From: Sabellastarte sp. h YS-2021
Taxonomy: Eukaryota > Annelida > Polychaeta > Sabellida > Sabellidae
Direction of reading: 5' to 3'
Assembly: GCA_964017235.1 (NCBI GenBank)
Contig: OZ024931.1
Span: forward strand, 135,844,033-135,908,032
DNA length: 64,000 nt
In this document: positions 33,513-43,849 of the stretch, in pieces
Layout: each line of letters starts with the position of its first letter
Numbering within the stretch: the first letter of the stretch is position 1
The notes under the pieces: model-generated
Databases searched by the model: none
What the model saw: the letters and a program-made list of their open reading frames with translations, nothing else
Told to the model about the DNA's origin: nothing
Position numbers and translations under genes: made by a program

Positions 33513-34141
33513 GTAAGGATAAAAGTCCAAACTGTCATCAAAAACCTCAGATTAACAGTGAAAATTTGTGAATCATTAGGCACCCCTTGAAAAGACCACC
33601 GATTCGTTTTCTGTGGTCATGTTTTTTTTCAGGATCATCAGCTCTGATGCTGTCACTCTGCAATTCCTCTTTGCTATTTCCTTTAGTATATTCTGTATGT
33701 GTCTTCTTGGACTTTTGACCTTTCTCAAGGTCGCATGGCTGAAAAACTTTTTCTTCTACTGACATTGGACCACCTTTTCTCTAGAAAAATATGATTGATT
33801 CATCTCAGATGAGATGCAGATAAATAACCTAGTCTCAAGAATATATGCCCTTGCATCTGGAATCTGTACACAAGGAAACACTCCTCCTATAACTAGACCG
33901 TTTGCATTTTTTTTACTGCAACTCACATACGTATACACCATAACTCTTTTTAGGTTACTATCTTAGAATTTACAGCTGACAAAGTATCAAACTTACTACA
34001 GGAAGATTAAAAATAAATGAATGAAGAATTTCTAATACTCAAAGTAGGATCGGTTCATGCCAAACAAAGTTACAGCTAGTGGTGGGATCATTTACAGAAA
34101 CAAAACCAGTTACCAGGGCTTTGAAATGAATGAAATCTGGT
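33513..34141 (+). other. First intron of the SAP gene, 5' part
   Basis: Intron sequence between the SAP exon donor and the left end of the DIRS element. Minus-strand frames at 33547-33941 have no motif. Confidence 0.5.
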
Positions 34142-34161
34142 ATTTTATTGCGTTAATACAT

Positions 34162-34334
34162 CCTATCCAATGGACAATAGCTTATCCGGTCGGCGCGGAC
34201 CGGCCCGCCAAACGTCAGAAAAAGACGTCCTGTGTCTCCACCGGCTAGGCCGGCCCAGTACTGTGTACTCGCTAGATGGCGTGTCGTACTTCCTTCCTGT
34301 CTAGACAGAGTGACGTCATAGCATCTTTTTCGTT
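34162..34334 (+). repeat. DIRS left inverted terminal repeat
   Basis: 173 bp, from CCTATCCAATGG to TCTTTTTCGTT, nearly identical in reverse to 40339-40511. A further short unique end (34142-34161) precedes it. Confidence 0.92.
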
Positions 34335-34446
34335 TGGCGCATGACTGTGCACTTGGAATTTTATTCAGCAAAGAATTATCAGCGTTTATGTTAGAATTTC
34401 TTATCATCTCCAGTTTTATTTGTTATCATCATCTTCTAGAACTATC

Positions 34447-36582
34447 ATGTCGTCCCCAGGACAACGCAGAGGGAGTTGTGGCCACGCAATGGCGAATTTT
34501 GACTCTCATGCTTTTTGTGCAAGATGTTGTGAGAAGGGTAAGGGGTCTGATGACTGTGTTAAAAATCCCCAGTCCACGGATTGTAAAATTTGCAATGCCT
34601 TCTCTGAAGAACAACGCCTTCAGCTTGCCACTCTCTAATATCGTATTAAAAAAGAAAAGAGAGAAGCAAAGAAACTGGAAGCAACTCCAGCCAAAGACAG
34701 TGAAGAACTTGTAGATCCTTCAAATGTGTCCGTTATTGGGCCTGTAGAAAAGCAAGCTATTTCACCTACTGAGCCCCCACCAGACAAGAAACCAAAAAGG
34801 ACACAAAGAAGATTGCTAAACGGGAAAAATCTCCCTCTGCTTCTGCTTCTACTTCTAAAGCTTCTCAGGGTTCTACAGACGACAAGATAGCCACGTTAGA
34901 CTCTAAATGGGCTGAATGTTTCAACCGGCTGGAGGCCCTTCTTTTGGCCAGAAACATGGAACCTAACTTCTCTGCTGACGTGAAAGTGACTCCGGCCCAT
35001 TCACCTCCAGCTTCTGTTTCTCACTCTTCTGAACCCTTCATCCGACCTTCCTCTTCAACTACGCTTCCTGGAACTGGCTCCTCTGCCGAAAGGCATCAGC
35101 CGACCAGTAAAGCTAAGATCAGTCAACAGTCTTCAACGACGACAAAGTTTCCTGGTACGGGCTCCTCTGCTTCTAAGCATCAGCCGGCCAGTCAAACTAA
35201 AACCAGCCGACCTACTTCCTCAAAAGGCTCCACTGCGCTTACGCACCAGCCTTCCAGTCAAATCAAGACTGACCGACCAAATCTACCACCGGATACTATC
35301 TCCGACCCATCCGGCCGACCTACTCCATCTGACACAGCAGATTCTGCTTCACCAGTCCTACACAGATCTCGTCAGGACAGTGTCTCAAGTTTTTCATCAG
35401 AGGCCGGTAGTGATCTGTCGGACAGACCCCTCCTTGACTTGTATACTGAGGAAGGAGAGCTTTCTGAAGATCCGGAACTTTCTGTTATGGATCAAGATCA
35501 GCCGGTATCAGAAGAACAGACCTACCGGGACACCATGCAGGGCATTCGCTCTTATATGGGCTGGACCCATATCCCAGAAGTAGACAGTTCTGCCACTACA
35601 GCTGAAGATAACCCCTTTGCTGGGCCCAAAGCTGTTACTCCTGGTAAAGTCTCTGTTAAAATGCCCACAGAAGAATGGCTGTGCAAGAAACTCTCCAAGC
35701 TCAACTTAAGTTTGTCGGAAGGATACCCTTCCAGAGGTTCTGAAGCCGGAGGTCTGGCCAAGGACGTTTTTCTCAGGCCACCACGTTCCCAAGCTAAGTG
35801 GTATGGTCTACATACCGATCAGAAAGCAGAACCCTCTTAAAGTTTCAACATGGCATACCGACTCAGTGAAGCTTAACAGTAGTTACAGCCGGATAGCAAG
35901 GTATACGGGACTTGGTTCTACCCCTCCTGCTTCCCGCAGAATTTCACAAGAAACTTTAAGAAGGTGGGAAAGGTCTGCCAGAGAGGCATCCATTGTATGT
36001 AATCAGAGTGCTAGCTTCAATCGCTGCCTGGTTAAGGTCCAGCAGAGTATGAAAGATCAACTCAAGGTTTTAAAATCCGAACAGAAAGGCAAGGGTTCAG
36101 CCAAAGTGTCACCGGCTGTTGAGGAATTACAATATTTATTGGACTTCAATGCCAGCATCTCTCAGGCGGCAGCAAAGTCTATGGAACATTTGTCCGAATT
36201 CGTGTTCATCACCATGGGGAATCTCACTTTAGTCCGCCGGGATGCGTACCTCAGCCATCTAAGAACTGGCATAAAACAGGACACCCTCACAGCTCTGCGA
36301 ACGGCACCTCTCCACATCTCCACTCTCTTCCCTGATGCCACAATTAAGCGGGCCGAAGAGGAGATAGCCCAATTTGAAGCTAAAAGCCACTCTGCTTCCG
36401 GACACAGCAAGGGTCGTTATCACCCTTATGAAAGGGCAGAAAAGAAGTCCGGAAACAACAAGGACTCAAGACAAGAAAAGCCAGCCTGGAAAACTATTGG
36501 GAAAAAGCAGTACAGGAAAGGCAAGGGTCGGTCTACCTCTTACTCCTCAAGACCTGCCAAGGGCCAGCAGTCGTACAAATGA
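34447..36582 (+). pseudogene. DIRS Gag-like ORF, broken
   Basis: The start ATG at 34447 opens a Cys/His-rich segment (CGHAMANFDSHAFCARCC...DDC...CKIC), a putative zinc-binding N-terminus, then FSEEQRLQLATL. A TAA at 34636 interrupts the frame, a shift lies near 34790, and a second near 35800. Between the shifts is a Ser/Thr/Pro-rich region with repeated SSA-KHQPASQ-like units and an acidic region. The last segment (35803-36582) is helical and basic (RRWERSAREASIVCNQSASF, RRDAYLSHLR, RAEEEIAQFEAK) and ends in a Lys/Arg-rich tail. Gag proteins package the element RNA; this copy cannot make one without suppression. Boundaries of the shifts are approximate. Confidence 0.8.
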
Positions 36583-36637
36583 CAGTTACAGTTTAAACAA
36601 GCTCCCTATACGACTGCTGGCCGGGAGCCCACATCAC

Positions 36638-36709
36638 CAACAGACAAGAGACTTTTTAAATGTAAAAGTTCATCAACAGACAAGAGACCTTTTAAATGTA
36701 AAAGTTCAT
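36638..36709 (+). repeat. 36-bp tandem duplication
   Basis: Two copies of 'caacagacaagagac-tttt' plus 'aaatgtaaaagttcat', between the Gag-like and RT genes of the DIRS element. Confidence 0.85.
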
Positions 36710-36730
36710 GTTGCTTAATTTGTCACTACT

Positions 36731-38869
36731 GTGCCCGGGCAATCGCAAAAGAAAGATTTAAGTCCCGGGCCAGCAGTTTGTACTACCAAAGATTACAAAT
36801 TAAAATCTGTGAAAAGTGCTTTGTGTGTCACTCAATTGTCTCTTGCCACTTCTGTCTCAAATGTACCAAATGTTGCCCAAAGTCCGCCTGTAGGGGCCAG
36901 ACTTCAAAACTTCTGGGAAACTTGGCTAGAACTGGGGGCTGGACCCAAAACAATCCAAAACTTGAGGGAAGGTTATACCCTCCCCTTCCGGATCCGACCC
37001 AAACTCACAAGTTTTCCGACAGTCATAAGTTGTTATGCCAATCCCCACAGGAACAACTACCTGTTGGAGGCATTGCATCAGCTTATGGACAAAAATGCAA
37101 TAGAGCTGGTCCAAAACCCAACCTCTCTGGGGTTTTTCAACAGACTTTTCCTAGTTCCCAAACCCAACAACAAATGGAGGCCCATTTTGGATCTGAGCAA
37201 ATTAAACCTCTTCCTCAAAGTGGAGAAATTCAAGATGGAAACACCGGAAACCATCAGAACTTCCCTCCAACAAGGGGAGTGGGTCACCTCAGTAGACTTC
37301 AAAGATGCCTACTTCCACATACCAATACAGGAACAATCCAGGAAATACCTCAGATTTCATATCCAGGGCCGGAACTACCAATTCAAGGCACTGCCCTTCG
37401 GCCTGTCCACAGCTCCAATGGAGTTCACAGTGGTAGCAAAAGAGGTGAAACTGATGGCCACACACAAGGGTATAAGGATCCACCAGTACCTAGACGACTG
37501 GTTGGTCAGAGCCAGATCCCACCAAACCTGTACCCAACACACCCAAATTCTGGTCAAGATGTGCCAGGATCTGGGCTGGCAGGTGAACTTAGAAAAATCA
37601 GAACTGGAGCCCAAACAAGTTTTCAACTTCGTAGGCTACCAGTTCGACCTCAGGTCCGGCCGGGTCAGACCGACACCGGACCGGTGGCAAAGCCTTCAAG
37701 GGAAAATACAAACACTGCTGTTACTACTGCCCTGTCCGGTCCGACAGTTCATGTCCTTGATAGGTCTGTTAACTGCCACAGAGAAACAAGTTCACCTAGG
37801 CCAGTTGCACATGAGACCCATACAGTGGCATCTCAAGAACAATTGGAGGGTACCGGAATCTCTAGAGAAGATCATCCCTCTACCCAGATCCCTGCACCCA
37901 CATTTACAATGGTGGCTAAAAGAAAGCAATGTGCTTCAAGGTCAACCATTACACCCCATAAAGCATGCTCTGCAAATTTTTACAGACGCATCAAAAGAAG
38001 GGTGGGGCGCTCACTTAAACGAGCTCACTGCAAGGGGGTCCTGGTCAGTGCCGGAAAGCAAGCTGCACATAAATCACCTGGAGCTAAAAGCAGTTTTCTT
38101 GGCTTTGAAAGAGTTCCAGGACCTATGCACAAACCAAATAGTCCTAGTGGCCACAGACAATACCACTGTAGTGGCCTACATAAACAAAGGAGGCATGAAG
38201 TCGGGCCCTCTCTGTGCCCTACTGTGGAGAATCTTGACCTGGTGTTCCCAGCGACAAGTAACCCTCAAAGCCCGGCATATCCCTGGCCGGCTAAATGTGA
38301 TAGCAGACAAGCTATCCAGACTAAATCAAACCATTCAAACAGAATGGTCCCTCCTTCCGGACATTTTCCACAGATTATGCAGCAAGTGGCACCGGCCTCA
38401 GATAGACCTATTTGCCACGAGGTTCAACCACAAGTTACCTCAGTTTGTCTCTCCAGTACCGGACACCCTGGCTGTAGCAGTGGATGCACTCACTCTGCCA
38501 TGGGAGGATCTGGACGCATACGCCTTCCCACCGACCGCCATATTGGGCAAAGTGGTGGAGAAGCTACTGGACTCCCCTTGCAAGAGATTCATTCTGATTG
38601 CTCCGGGTTGGCCCAACATGCCTTGGTTTTGGGACTTGGTGACCATGTCCAGCCAGGTCCCTCTCAGCCTACCCAACCTGCCCAATCTGTTGACACAGCC
38701 CTTCAATCAGATCCCTCACAGAAATCTGACAAATCTAAATCTCCATGCCTGGCTCCTAGAGCCACAAAAATCAAAGAGCAGGGCTTCTCTGAGGCAGTGG
38801 CAGCAAGAATTGAGGCTCCTCAAAGAAAATCAACCAGATCAGTCTATGAGGCAAAGTGGACCATTTTAA
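36731..38869 (+). CDS. DIRS reverse transcriptase-RNase H, intact
   Basis: 712 residues. The RT domain (about 100-330) shows LFLVPKPNNKWRPILDLSKL, WVTSVDFKDAYFHIPI, LPFGLSTAPMEFT and the DIRS-type catalytic box YLDDWLV (about 251-257). RNase H (about 410-525) shows FTDASKEGWGAH (about 417), INHLELKAVFLALKEF, VATDNTTVVAYINKGG and ARHIPGRLNVIADKLSR. The following block (QIDLFATRFNHKLPQF ... DALTLPWEDLDAYAFPP ... LIAPGWPNMPWF) is the conserved DIRS post-RNase H region, labelled methyltransferase-like in some families. No stops or shifts. Its 3' end overlaps the recombinase gene in another frame. Start codon choice is uncertain, since the first conserved RT block lies well inside. Confidence 0.92.
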   Translation: MPGQSQKKDLSPGPAVCTTKDYKLKSVKSALCVTQLSLATSVSNVPNVAQSPPVGARLQNFWETWLELGAGPKTIQNLREGYTLPFRIRPKLTSFPTVISCYANPHRNNYLLEALHQLMDKNAIELVQNPTSLGFFNRLFLVPKPNNKWRPILDLSKLNLFLKVEKFKMETPETIRTSLQQGEWVTSVDFKDAYFHIPIQEQSRKYLRFHIQGRNYQFKALPFGLSTAPMEFTVVAKEVKLMATHKGIRIHQYLDDWLVRARSHQTCTQHTQILVKMCQDLGWQVNLEKSELEPKQVFNFVGYQFDLRSGRVRPTPDRWQSLQGKIQTLLLLLPCPVRQFMSLIGLLTATEKQVHLGQLHMRPIQWHLKNNWRVPESLEKIIPLPRSLHPHLQWWLKESNVLQGQPLHPIKHALQIFTDASKEGWGAHLNELTARGSWSVPESKLHINHLELKAVFLALKEFQDLCTNQIVLVATDNTTVVAYINKGGMKSGPLCALLWRILTWCSQRQVTLKARHIPGRLNVIADKLSRLNQTIQTEWSLLPDIFHRLCSKWHRPQIDLFATRFNHKLPQFVSPVPDTLAVAVDALTLPWEDLDAYAFPPTAILGKVVEKLLDSPCKRFILIAPGWPNMPWFWDLVTMSSQVPLSLPNLPNLLTQPFNQIPHRNLTNLNLHAWLLEPQKSKSRASLRQWQQELRLLKENQPDQSMRQSGPF

Positions 38870-39768
38870 AAAATGGTGCGTCACTAATCAGGTGGACTTC
38901 AGGTCACCACCTGAAAAGTCTGTGGCTGACTTCCTAATGTACCTCTTTGAGACTAAGAAGCTGCAGCCCAGTACCATTGATGGCTACAGGTCTGCCATTG
39001 CTGATAAACTAGGTGATACAACAGTTAATATCAGCAAAGATGGTAATCTCACCCGTCTCCTGGACAGTTTCCACAGAGATAGACCTAAAGGGCGGAGGGG
39101 AGTACCCTCCTGGAACCTTTCCCTGGTGCTGCACCAGCTAACAAAGGCCCCTTTCGAACCTCTTAGGGAGGCATCCCTGAAGCATGTAACCTTCAAGACT
39201 GTTTTCCTTTTGGCCCTAGGGTCGGGTAAAAGAAGGAGTGAGATCCATGCATGGCAGCACAAAAACATCAGACACCAGTCTGATTGGTCTAAGGTGTCCC
39301 TGGTTCCATCTCCCAGCTTCCTTTCAAAGAATCAGCTGGCCAAAGAGGGTCCAGAGAGTGTAGCCCCAGTGGTCATACCAGCACTGGCTCCTACCCTGGA
39401 CAGATCCCTCAAATTCTGACAGGTCCCTTTGTCCGATCAGAGCCTTGCGCTACTATCTGGACAGGACATCAGACATCAGACAGGGTAAAGAATTAGTCTT
39501 TGTCTCCTTCAAGAAAGGCTTCGACAAGGATATCTCCCCTGCTACCATCTCCTCTTGGATCAAACAAACTGTGATCCTCTGCTACGAGCTCTCAGATCAT
39601 CAAGCCCATACCCTACATCAAGTTAAAGCTCATGATGTTCGGGCTTTCGCTGCTTCTAAGGCCTTCCAATCGGGAGTTTCCTTAGATCAGATCTTATCAG
39701 CTTGCCACTGGAAATCCCACAATACCTTCACGCAGTTTTACCTGAAGGACTTGGCTTGGGCTGATTAA
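38761..39768 (+). pseudogene. DIRS tyrosine recombinase, two frameshifts
   Basis: The recombinase starts inside the RT gene in another frame (GFSEAVAARIEAPQ and RSVYEAKWTI belong to its N-terminus). At a run of six A near 38868 the frame shifts, continues as VDFRSPPEKSVADFLMYLFE and GYRSAIADKL, and carries the first catalytic Arg in LGSGKRRSEIHAW. At 39405-39430, within a local 'gacag-tccct' duplication, the frame ends in TGA and the rest resumes in the original frame with RYYLDRTSDIR, HQVKAHDVRAF (His-x-x-Arg) and HWKSHNTFTQFYLKDL (His/Trp and the nucleophilic Tyr). All catalytic positions survive but not in one frame. The enzyme would integrate circular DIRS DNA. The two shifts are opposite in sign. 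Confidence 0.88.
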
Positions 39769-39868
39769 GAGCTTTTTCATCTTGGTCCTGTGGTGGCTGC
39801 CCAGCAGATCCACCAACAGACCACTACCTAGAGGAGATTTGTACATTTGTAAATATAGTTAAGAATAA

Positions 39869-39891
39869 TTCAAAAAAAAAAAAAAAAAAAA
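39869..39891 (+). repeat. A-run after the recombinase gene
   Basis: About 22 consecutive A residues followed by TCTTCTC. A G-run lies at 39988-39998. Neither coincides with an element end, which argues against LINE-mediated insertion. Confidence 0.9.
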
Positions 39892-40183
39892 AATCTTCTC
39901 AGATGTACTTCCTTCGGGAGACTTGCCTTTGGGACTGAACTCATCCCTCTCCTCCCTTACCTCAGAGTAGGTCTGATAATAAAAAAAGGGGGGGGGGGTA
40001 TACGGTATCAAGGTCGTTTCTGACGGTTACACCCTATTACCGGATGATGATATTCGACCACAGCCCTTATGGGTTACCGACCTCAAGGTCTACCCAGGCT
40101 TGCAAGGTACCTATCTTTACTACTGAGTATGAGTTCAATTTGATCCCTAGTAACTTACCCGCCGACCAAGCGGTAGTTATTCA

Positions 40184-40279
40184 GCTATTGTCCATTGGAT
40201 AGGATGTATTAACGCAATAAAATTGCAAATTTAATAAGTAAATTAAATTTTTATAAGTTAATACCCTATCCAATGGACA
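40184..40279 (+). repeat. DIRS internal complementary region
   Basis: The first part is the reverse complement of the left end (34142-34180) and the second part the reverse complement of the right end (about 40490-40557), joined at TTTTA. This is the circle-junction template expected in DIRS elements. Confidence 0.93.
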
Positions 40280-40338
40280 CACAAGGCCCTCCCACCGACC
40301 CCGCTATCAGTTCACTAGGGGTATAATAAGGTTTAGAC

Positions 40339-40511
40339 AACGAAAAAGATGCTATGACGTCACTCTGTCTAGACAGGAAGGAAGTACGACACGCCATCTA
40401 GCGAGTGCACAGTACTGGGCCGGCCTAGCCGGTGGAGACACAGGACGTCTTTTTCTGATGTTTGGCAGGCCGGTCCGCGCCGACCGGATAAGCTATTGTC
40501 CATTGGATAGG
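40339..40511 (-). repeat. DIRS right inverted terminal repeat
   Basis: Inverse copy of 34162-34334 with few differences. The unique right end (40512-40557) follows, ending ...GCAATTTT. Confidence 0.92.
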
Positions 40512-40557
40512 GTATTAACTTATAAAAATTTAATTTACTTATTAAATTTGCAATTTT

Positions 40558-41193
40558 GTATGCTTGTTAGTGTGCAGTTAAATTATTCGCACTGCGTACA
40601 TGAGGCAGAACTTGAAACTGGAAATACCTTTCACGAGATATTATTAAGTATGTAAACATAACTTTCGCCCAATATAAATTAATAATGCGACATATTTCAC
40701 AAAATATGTATATTTTTTGACATTTCGGTGAAGTATTAGTCATTATATGGCCTAAAATGATAACGTTTTCAATAACCGGTTCCCCAATATTTTGTTATTT
40801 ATACCAAAAACCAAAGAAAAACTGCATACCGGTTTATCGTTTACACTACTAGTTACAGCCTGAATAGAAAGTTACTTCTACTCTTCATTCAAGTGTTGAG
40901 GTTTTGTGAAAGATAAGGTAAACAGCATGAACTGTTGCTGTTCTGCTGTAGTGTTTGTAAAGGGGAACAGTTACCTACCTTTCAAATCCTCCGTTTGATT
41001 TCCAGCCCATAGTAGGAAAGTTGGTAGCTGCTTGCTGGTGCCTGATGCTTTTATTTATTTTAACCAACCAGTATGCACTGCTTCCCTCCATCCCATCAAC
41101 TCCTGATAGGTGGATTTGACCTTTTAAATGTATTGAAGGTGCTACTTAACCCCCAAAATAACAATGTTCTTATGTTGCCTTATTTCCTTTCAG
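40558..41193 (+). other. First intron of the SAP gene, 3' part
   Basis: Intron sequence between the DIRS element and the next exon. It contains a SINE fragment at 40960-41080. Confidence 0.5.
40960..41080 (+). mobile_element. SINE fragment related to the one at 9984
   Basis: A box B-like CGTTTGATTTCC at 40991 is followed by 'aggaaagttggtagctgctt' and 'accaaccagtatgca', as in the SINE at 10 kb. The box A end is weak or missing. Confidence 0.6.
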
Positions 41194-41288
41194 GTCAGTC
41201 ACCATGGATGCAGAGGAAATGGACACTGTGGCAAGTAGTGACAATAATCAGAATGAGGGAGACATGGACAATGCTATACGTGTGGAAG
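41194..41288 (+). CDS. SAP gene, second coding exon
   Basis: Acceptor tatttcctttcag|G, donor GTGGAAG|GTAATT. With the two bases carried over from 33512, the frame reads ...SVTMDAEEMDTVASSDNNQN and on to IRVE, acidic and probably disordered. An internal ATG at 41204 in good context (ACCATGG) could be an alternative start. Intron phases: enters in phase 2, leaves in phase 1. Confidence 0.72.
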
Positions 41289-41614
41289 GTAATTAGCCAT
41301 AACATCAAGCTGCGATATGTTACTTGAGTAGTGATCGTTAATCTGAACAGTGAATGACATTTTAAAGCTGAAAGTAAAGATAGTTGGCACCCAAGGAATA
41401 TTTGATTTTAGTAAGGAAGTTGAAAAAAGGTACCTTTCATGTTTGAATTTTACAGCCTCTTAAAAGTTACAGAAATAAACATCTTGAGAAATAAACATTG
41501 TGAGAAATAAACATCTTGTCTGTGTTTTTTTGGCAAGAACTGGCAGCCTCTCACAATATGACCCTTATCTGTAAAGAGGGATGTAATAGTGAGCTGTCTG
41601 TATTTGGCTCATAG

Positions 41615-41845
41615 GTTTTTCTGCGTTGATGGATAGTGACCGGTCTACAAGCCAGCAGGGCACTGAAGGGGTCATGACTTATGAAAAGCTGCTCCAAACA
41701 TGTAATGACTTGTCTGGTAACAGTGTAGTTAAGCAAAGTAGGGAGGTTGGGGAAACGGTGGTCAGGGAGACCAAGGCATCAGTAACCAATAGCAACACAG
41801 CAGCAGAGAACGAGATGAATGTGTCGGATGAAGAGATTGACAAAG
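41615..41845 (+). CDS. SAP gene, third coding exon
   Basis: Acceptor tatttggctcatag|G, donor GACAAAG|GTTTGT. The 231-bp exon is phase 1 at both ends and reads GFSALMDSDRSTSQQGTEGV, MTYEKLLQTCNDLSGNSVVK and ends NVSDEEIDKG. Hydrophilic, with no recognisable domain. Reading-frame continuity across three exons is the main support. Confidence 0.72.
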
Positions 41846-42834
41846 GTTTGTAGAGACAGTGAAATGGTGTGCAAAACAAACCCTTTCTTATGTGGAACAT
41901 TTTTAACTGAAATGTGCTATCGAAGTAAAAGTCAGCACTTGATTCCAAGTGGGTCTTTGCCATTGAATTTCTTTTCATGCTTTCTGGAATTTCTGGAAAA
42001 GTGGAAATCTTGTTTCTGGTTCCATTTGACATAACAGGGTTTGTGTACGGTCATTATATTACCAAATTAACCAGAGAGTGTCATGGTATCATAAAACTGA
42101 TCTAATTGTTGTGTCAAAAAGTGTTTGTGTCGATTTGGGGTCAGTAGCAGATTTTCCATTTCGGTATCCTGCCAGTGTTAAACCATACTGATTCCGGGAT
42201 ACCAAAAAAAATTATGTTCTAGCATATCCCCAATCGAATATGCCCGCTAACAGGAAGTAAACAAAACATGGTAGTTCTTCCAAAAGAAAATGCTTTAAAA
42301 ATGCAATTCTTCCAAAAGAAAATGCTTTAGAAATGCAAAAATATAAAGAAATACAAGATAAAAGTTTATAAGTTCTTCAGATTTGAGGTTTGTTTCCAAT
42401 ATTTTTCATTTTCTCACAATATTATATACTGACATTTGAAAAGCCGGTTGTAAAGTGTCCTCACGTTGTTCAACTGAATTGGATCTTGATACCGAGATAC
42501 CAGTGTTACCGACCCTGCCCTAATTTGGGGCCATTCTGGTGAAAATAAACCAAAATTTTTAAAGTTTTGACCAATATTTGCATAATATTTAATAACAATA
42601 ATATCAATTGTATATTTTGTCAAAGTTTTAAGTCTCTATGCACTCAAAGAGTAAGATATCTGGCTAAAAATTACAAGTGAGATGACTAGAAGGTGTCAGT
42701 TAGAATTCTTATCCATCTGTATTGGAATTGCCTTCATGTCATTTTATTACTAATTTCTACATCTACAAAAAATAAATGGTAACAAATTAGTGGTGTGAAT
42801 GATGAACTGGCTTACTGCATTTCATTTTGTTTAG
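41846..42834 (+). other. Intron or downstream sequence of the SAP gene
   Basis: No other convincing exon. An inexact direct repeat ('attcttccaaaagaaaatgcttt', partial) occurs near 42270 and 42305. Confidence 0.4.
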
Positions 42835-42881
42835 GTAGAAATGACGAAATCCACAAAGAATATTTAAGTATCGGTTGTTGA
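42835..42881 (+). CDS. Possible terminal exon of the SAP gene
   Basis: An acceptor (atttcattttgtttag|GT) allows the phase-1 frame from 41845 to continue for 14 codons (RNDEIHKEYLSIGC) to a TGA at 42879. It is short and unsupported by a domain, so other terminal exons are possible. Confidence 0.3.
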
Positions 42882-42913
42882 AAAGTTCATTATATTAGGC
42901 TTTACACTGGTTA

Positions 42914-43190
42914 ATTACTTACTTATCCTCTTCGCTCCTAGTGGAGCATAAGGCGGAACACATATCGTTCCACTTTTGTCTGTCTGCTGCTGCCCTTGCT
43001 GCAGCCTCCCAGGTCTTCCATCCCATTTCATTCAGTTCTCTCTCAGCCATTCTTCTCCAAGTTTCCTTGGGTCTACTTTTTTTCCTCTTCCCCTCTGGCA
43101 TCCATTGCAAAGCTATCCTCCTGTTGTCATTTCTGTCTCTTCGCAAAATGTGCCCGATCTACCTCCTTTTTTTTCTTTTTTTATGGTTTC
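42914..43190 (-). pseudogene. 3' end of an RTE-like LINE
   Basis: The minus frame contains LQWMPEGKRKKSRPKETWRR, then ERELNEMGWKTWEAAA and DRQKWNDMCSALCSTRSEED, the typical end of RTE-like endonuclease-reverse transcriptases. The stop is followed at once by TAAGTAAGTAAT, the short-repeat tail used by these elements. Heavily 5' truncated. Confidence 0.85.
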
Positions 43191-43555
43191 CTGTATTGAC
43201 TCAAGATATTTGTCTTTTTATGTCAGCTGACTTGTCAGTCAGCTGGCATTATGGCATCACTCTGCGACTTCTCCGACGAAACTACAAGGCCCAAAGACAG
43301 GCAGTTTTTTTTTAAAAGATAGCTTATCTACCTAGCATGAAAAATGTTCAAGGCATGCAGATCTGTTTGTTCGTCTGTTTGCTAGAGCCATTATAAGTGA
43401 GGTACCCCCACCCCAAGTATGAAAATGTTAACACTTTATCACAATTTTCTCAGTGACTATTGCAGGGATTTCTCTTATATTTTGGACATATGTACTAGGT
43501 CATAAGTAGATTCCCTTGTGTGAGTGTCCGACTTGGATCTTTCTTAATTATTAAG
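43191..43555. other. Stretch without supported gene
   Basis: No coding frame on either strand that I can support. Left flank of the hairpin-element nest. Confidence 0.4.
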
Positions 43556-43849
43556 CCTTCCTGAAAGGGCTCTTCTTTGTTTTCGCCTCAGTTTCCTCGC
43601 CGCCGCCGCCGCTGCATTATGGTCTCCCTTGAATATCTCCCTTATTATATCCCCAGACGAAAGTCGGGGATATATTGGATTCAGGTCCGTCGCGCCGCCG
43701 CCGCCTCTGCCGTAGAAATTTCCTTGAGGACGCGATAACTCAAAAACGGATTAATATTTTTTTTTCAAACTTGGTACACATGTTAAGGATGCCCAAAGGA
43801 AGATCCCTATTTTAAGGTGACCTTAAACTCCCAATAATAAAGAACTTAT

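Larger units (their letters stand above)
34142..40557 (+). mobile_element. DIRS-type tyrosine-recombinase retrotransposon
   Basis: The element has inverted terminal repeats (34162-34334 against 40339-40511), a Gag-like gene, reverse transcriptase/RNase H, a tyrosine recombinase and an internal complementary region (40184-40279). This order and structure define DIRS elements, which make circular DNA and integrate by recombination without target-site duplication. No duplication is seen here. Gag and recombinase carry stops or shifts while RT/RH is intact, so this copy is probably not autonomous. It lies in the first intron of the SAP gene in the sense orientation. Confidence 0.93.

Noticed and set aside
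36778-38760. Open frame of 719 codons as a complete separate protein
   Set aside because: Most of it runs across the conserved RT/RNase H gene in another frame and reads as low-meaning Pro/Gln/Ser-rich sequence. Only its last part (from about 38761) matches a known domain, the recombinase N-terminus.
42941-43315. 124-codon + ORF with hydrophobic runs resembling membrane segments
   Set aside because: Antisense to the RTE-like LINE end (42914-43190), whose minus-strand protein matches a known family.
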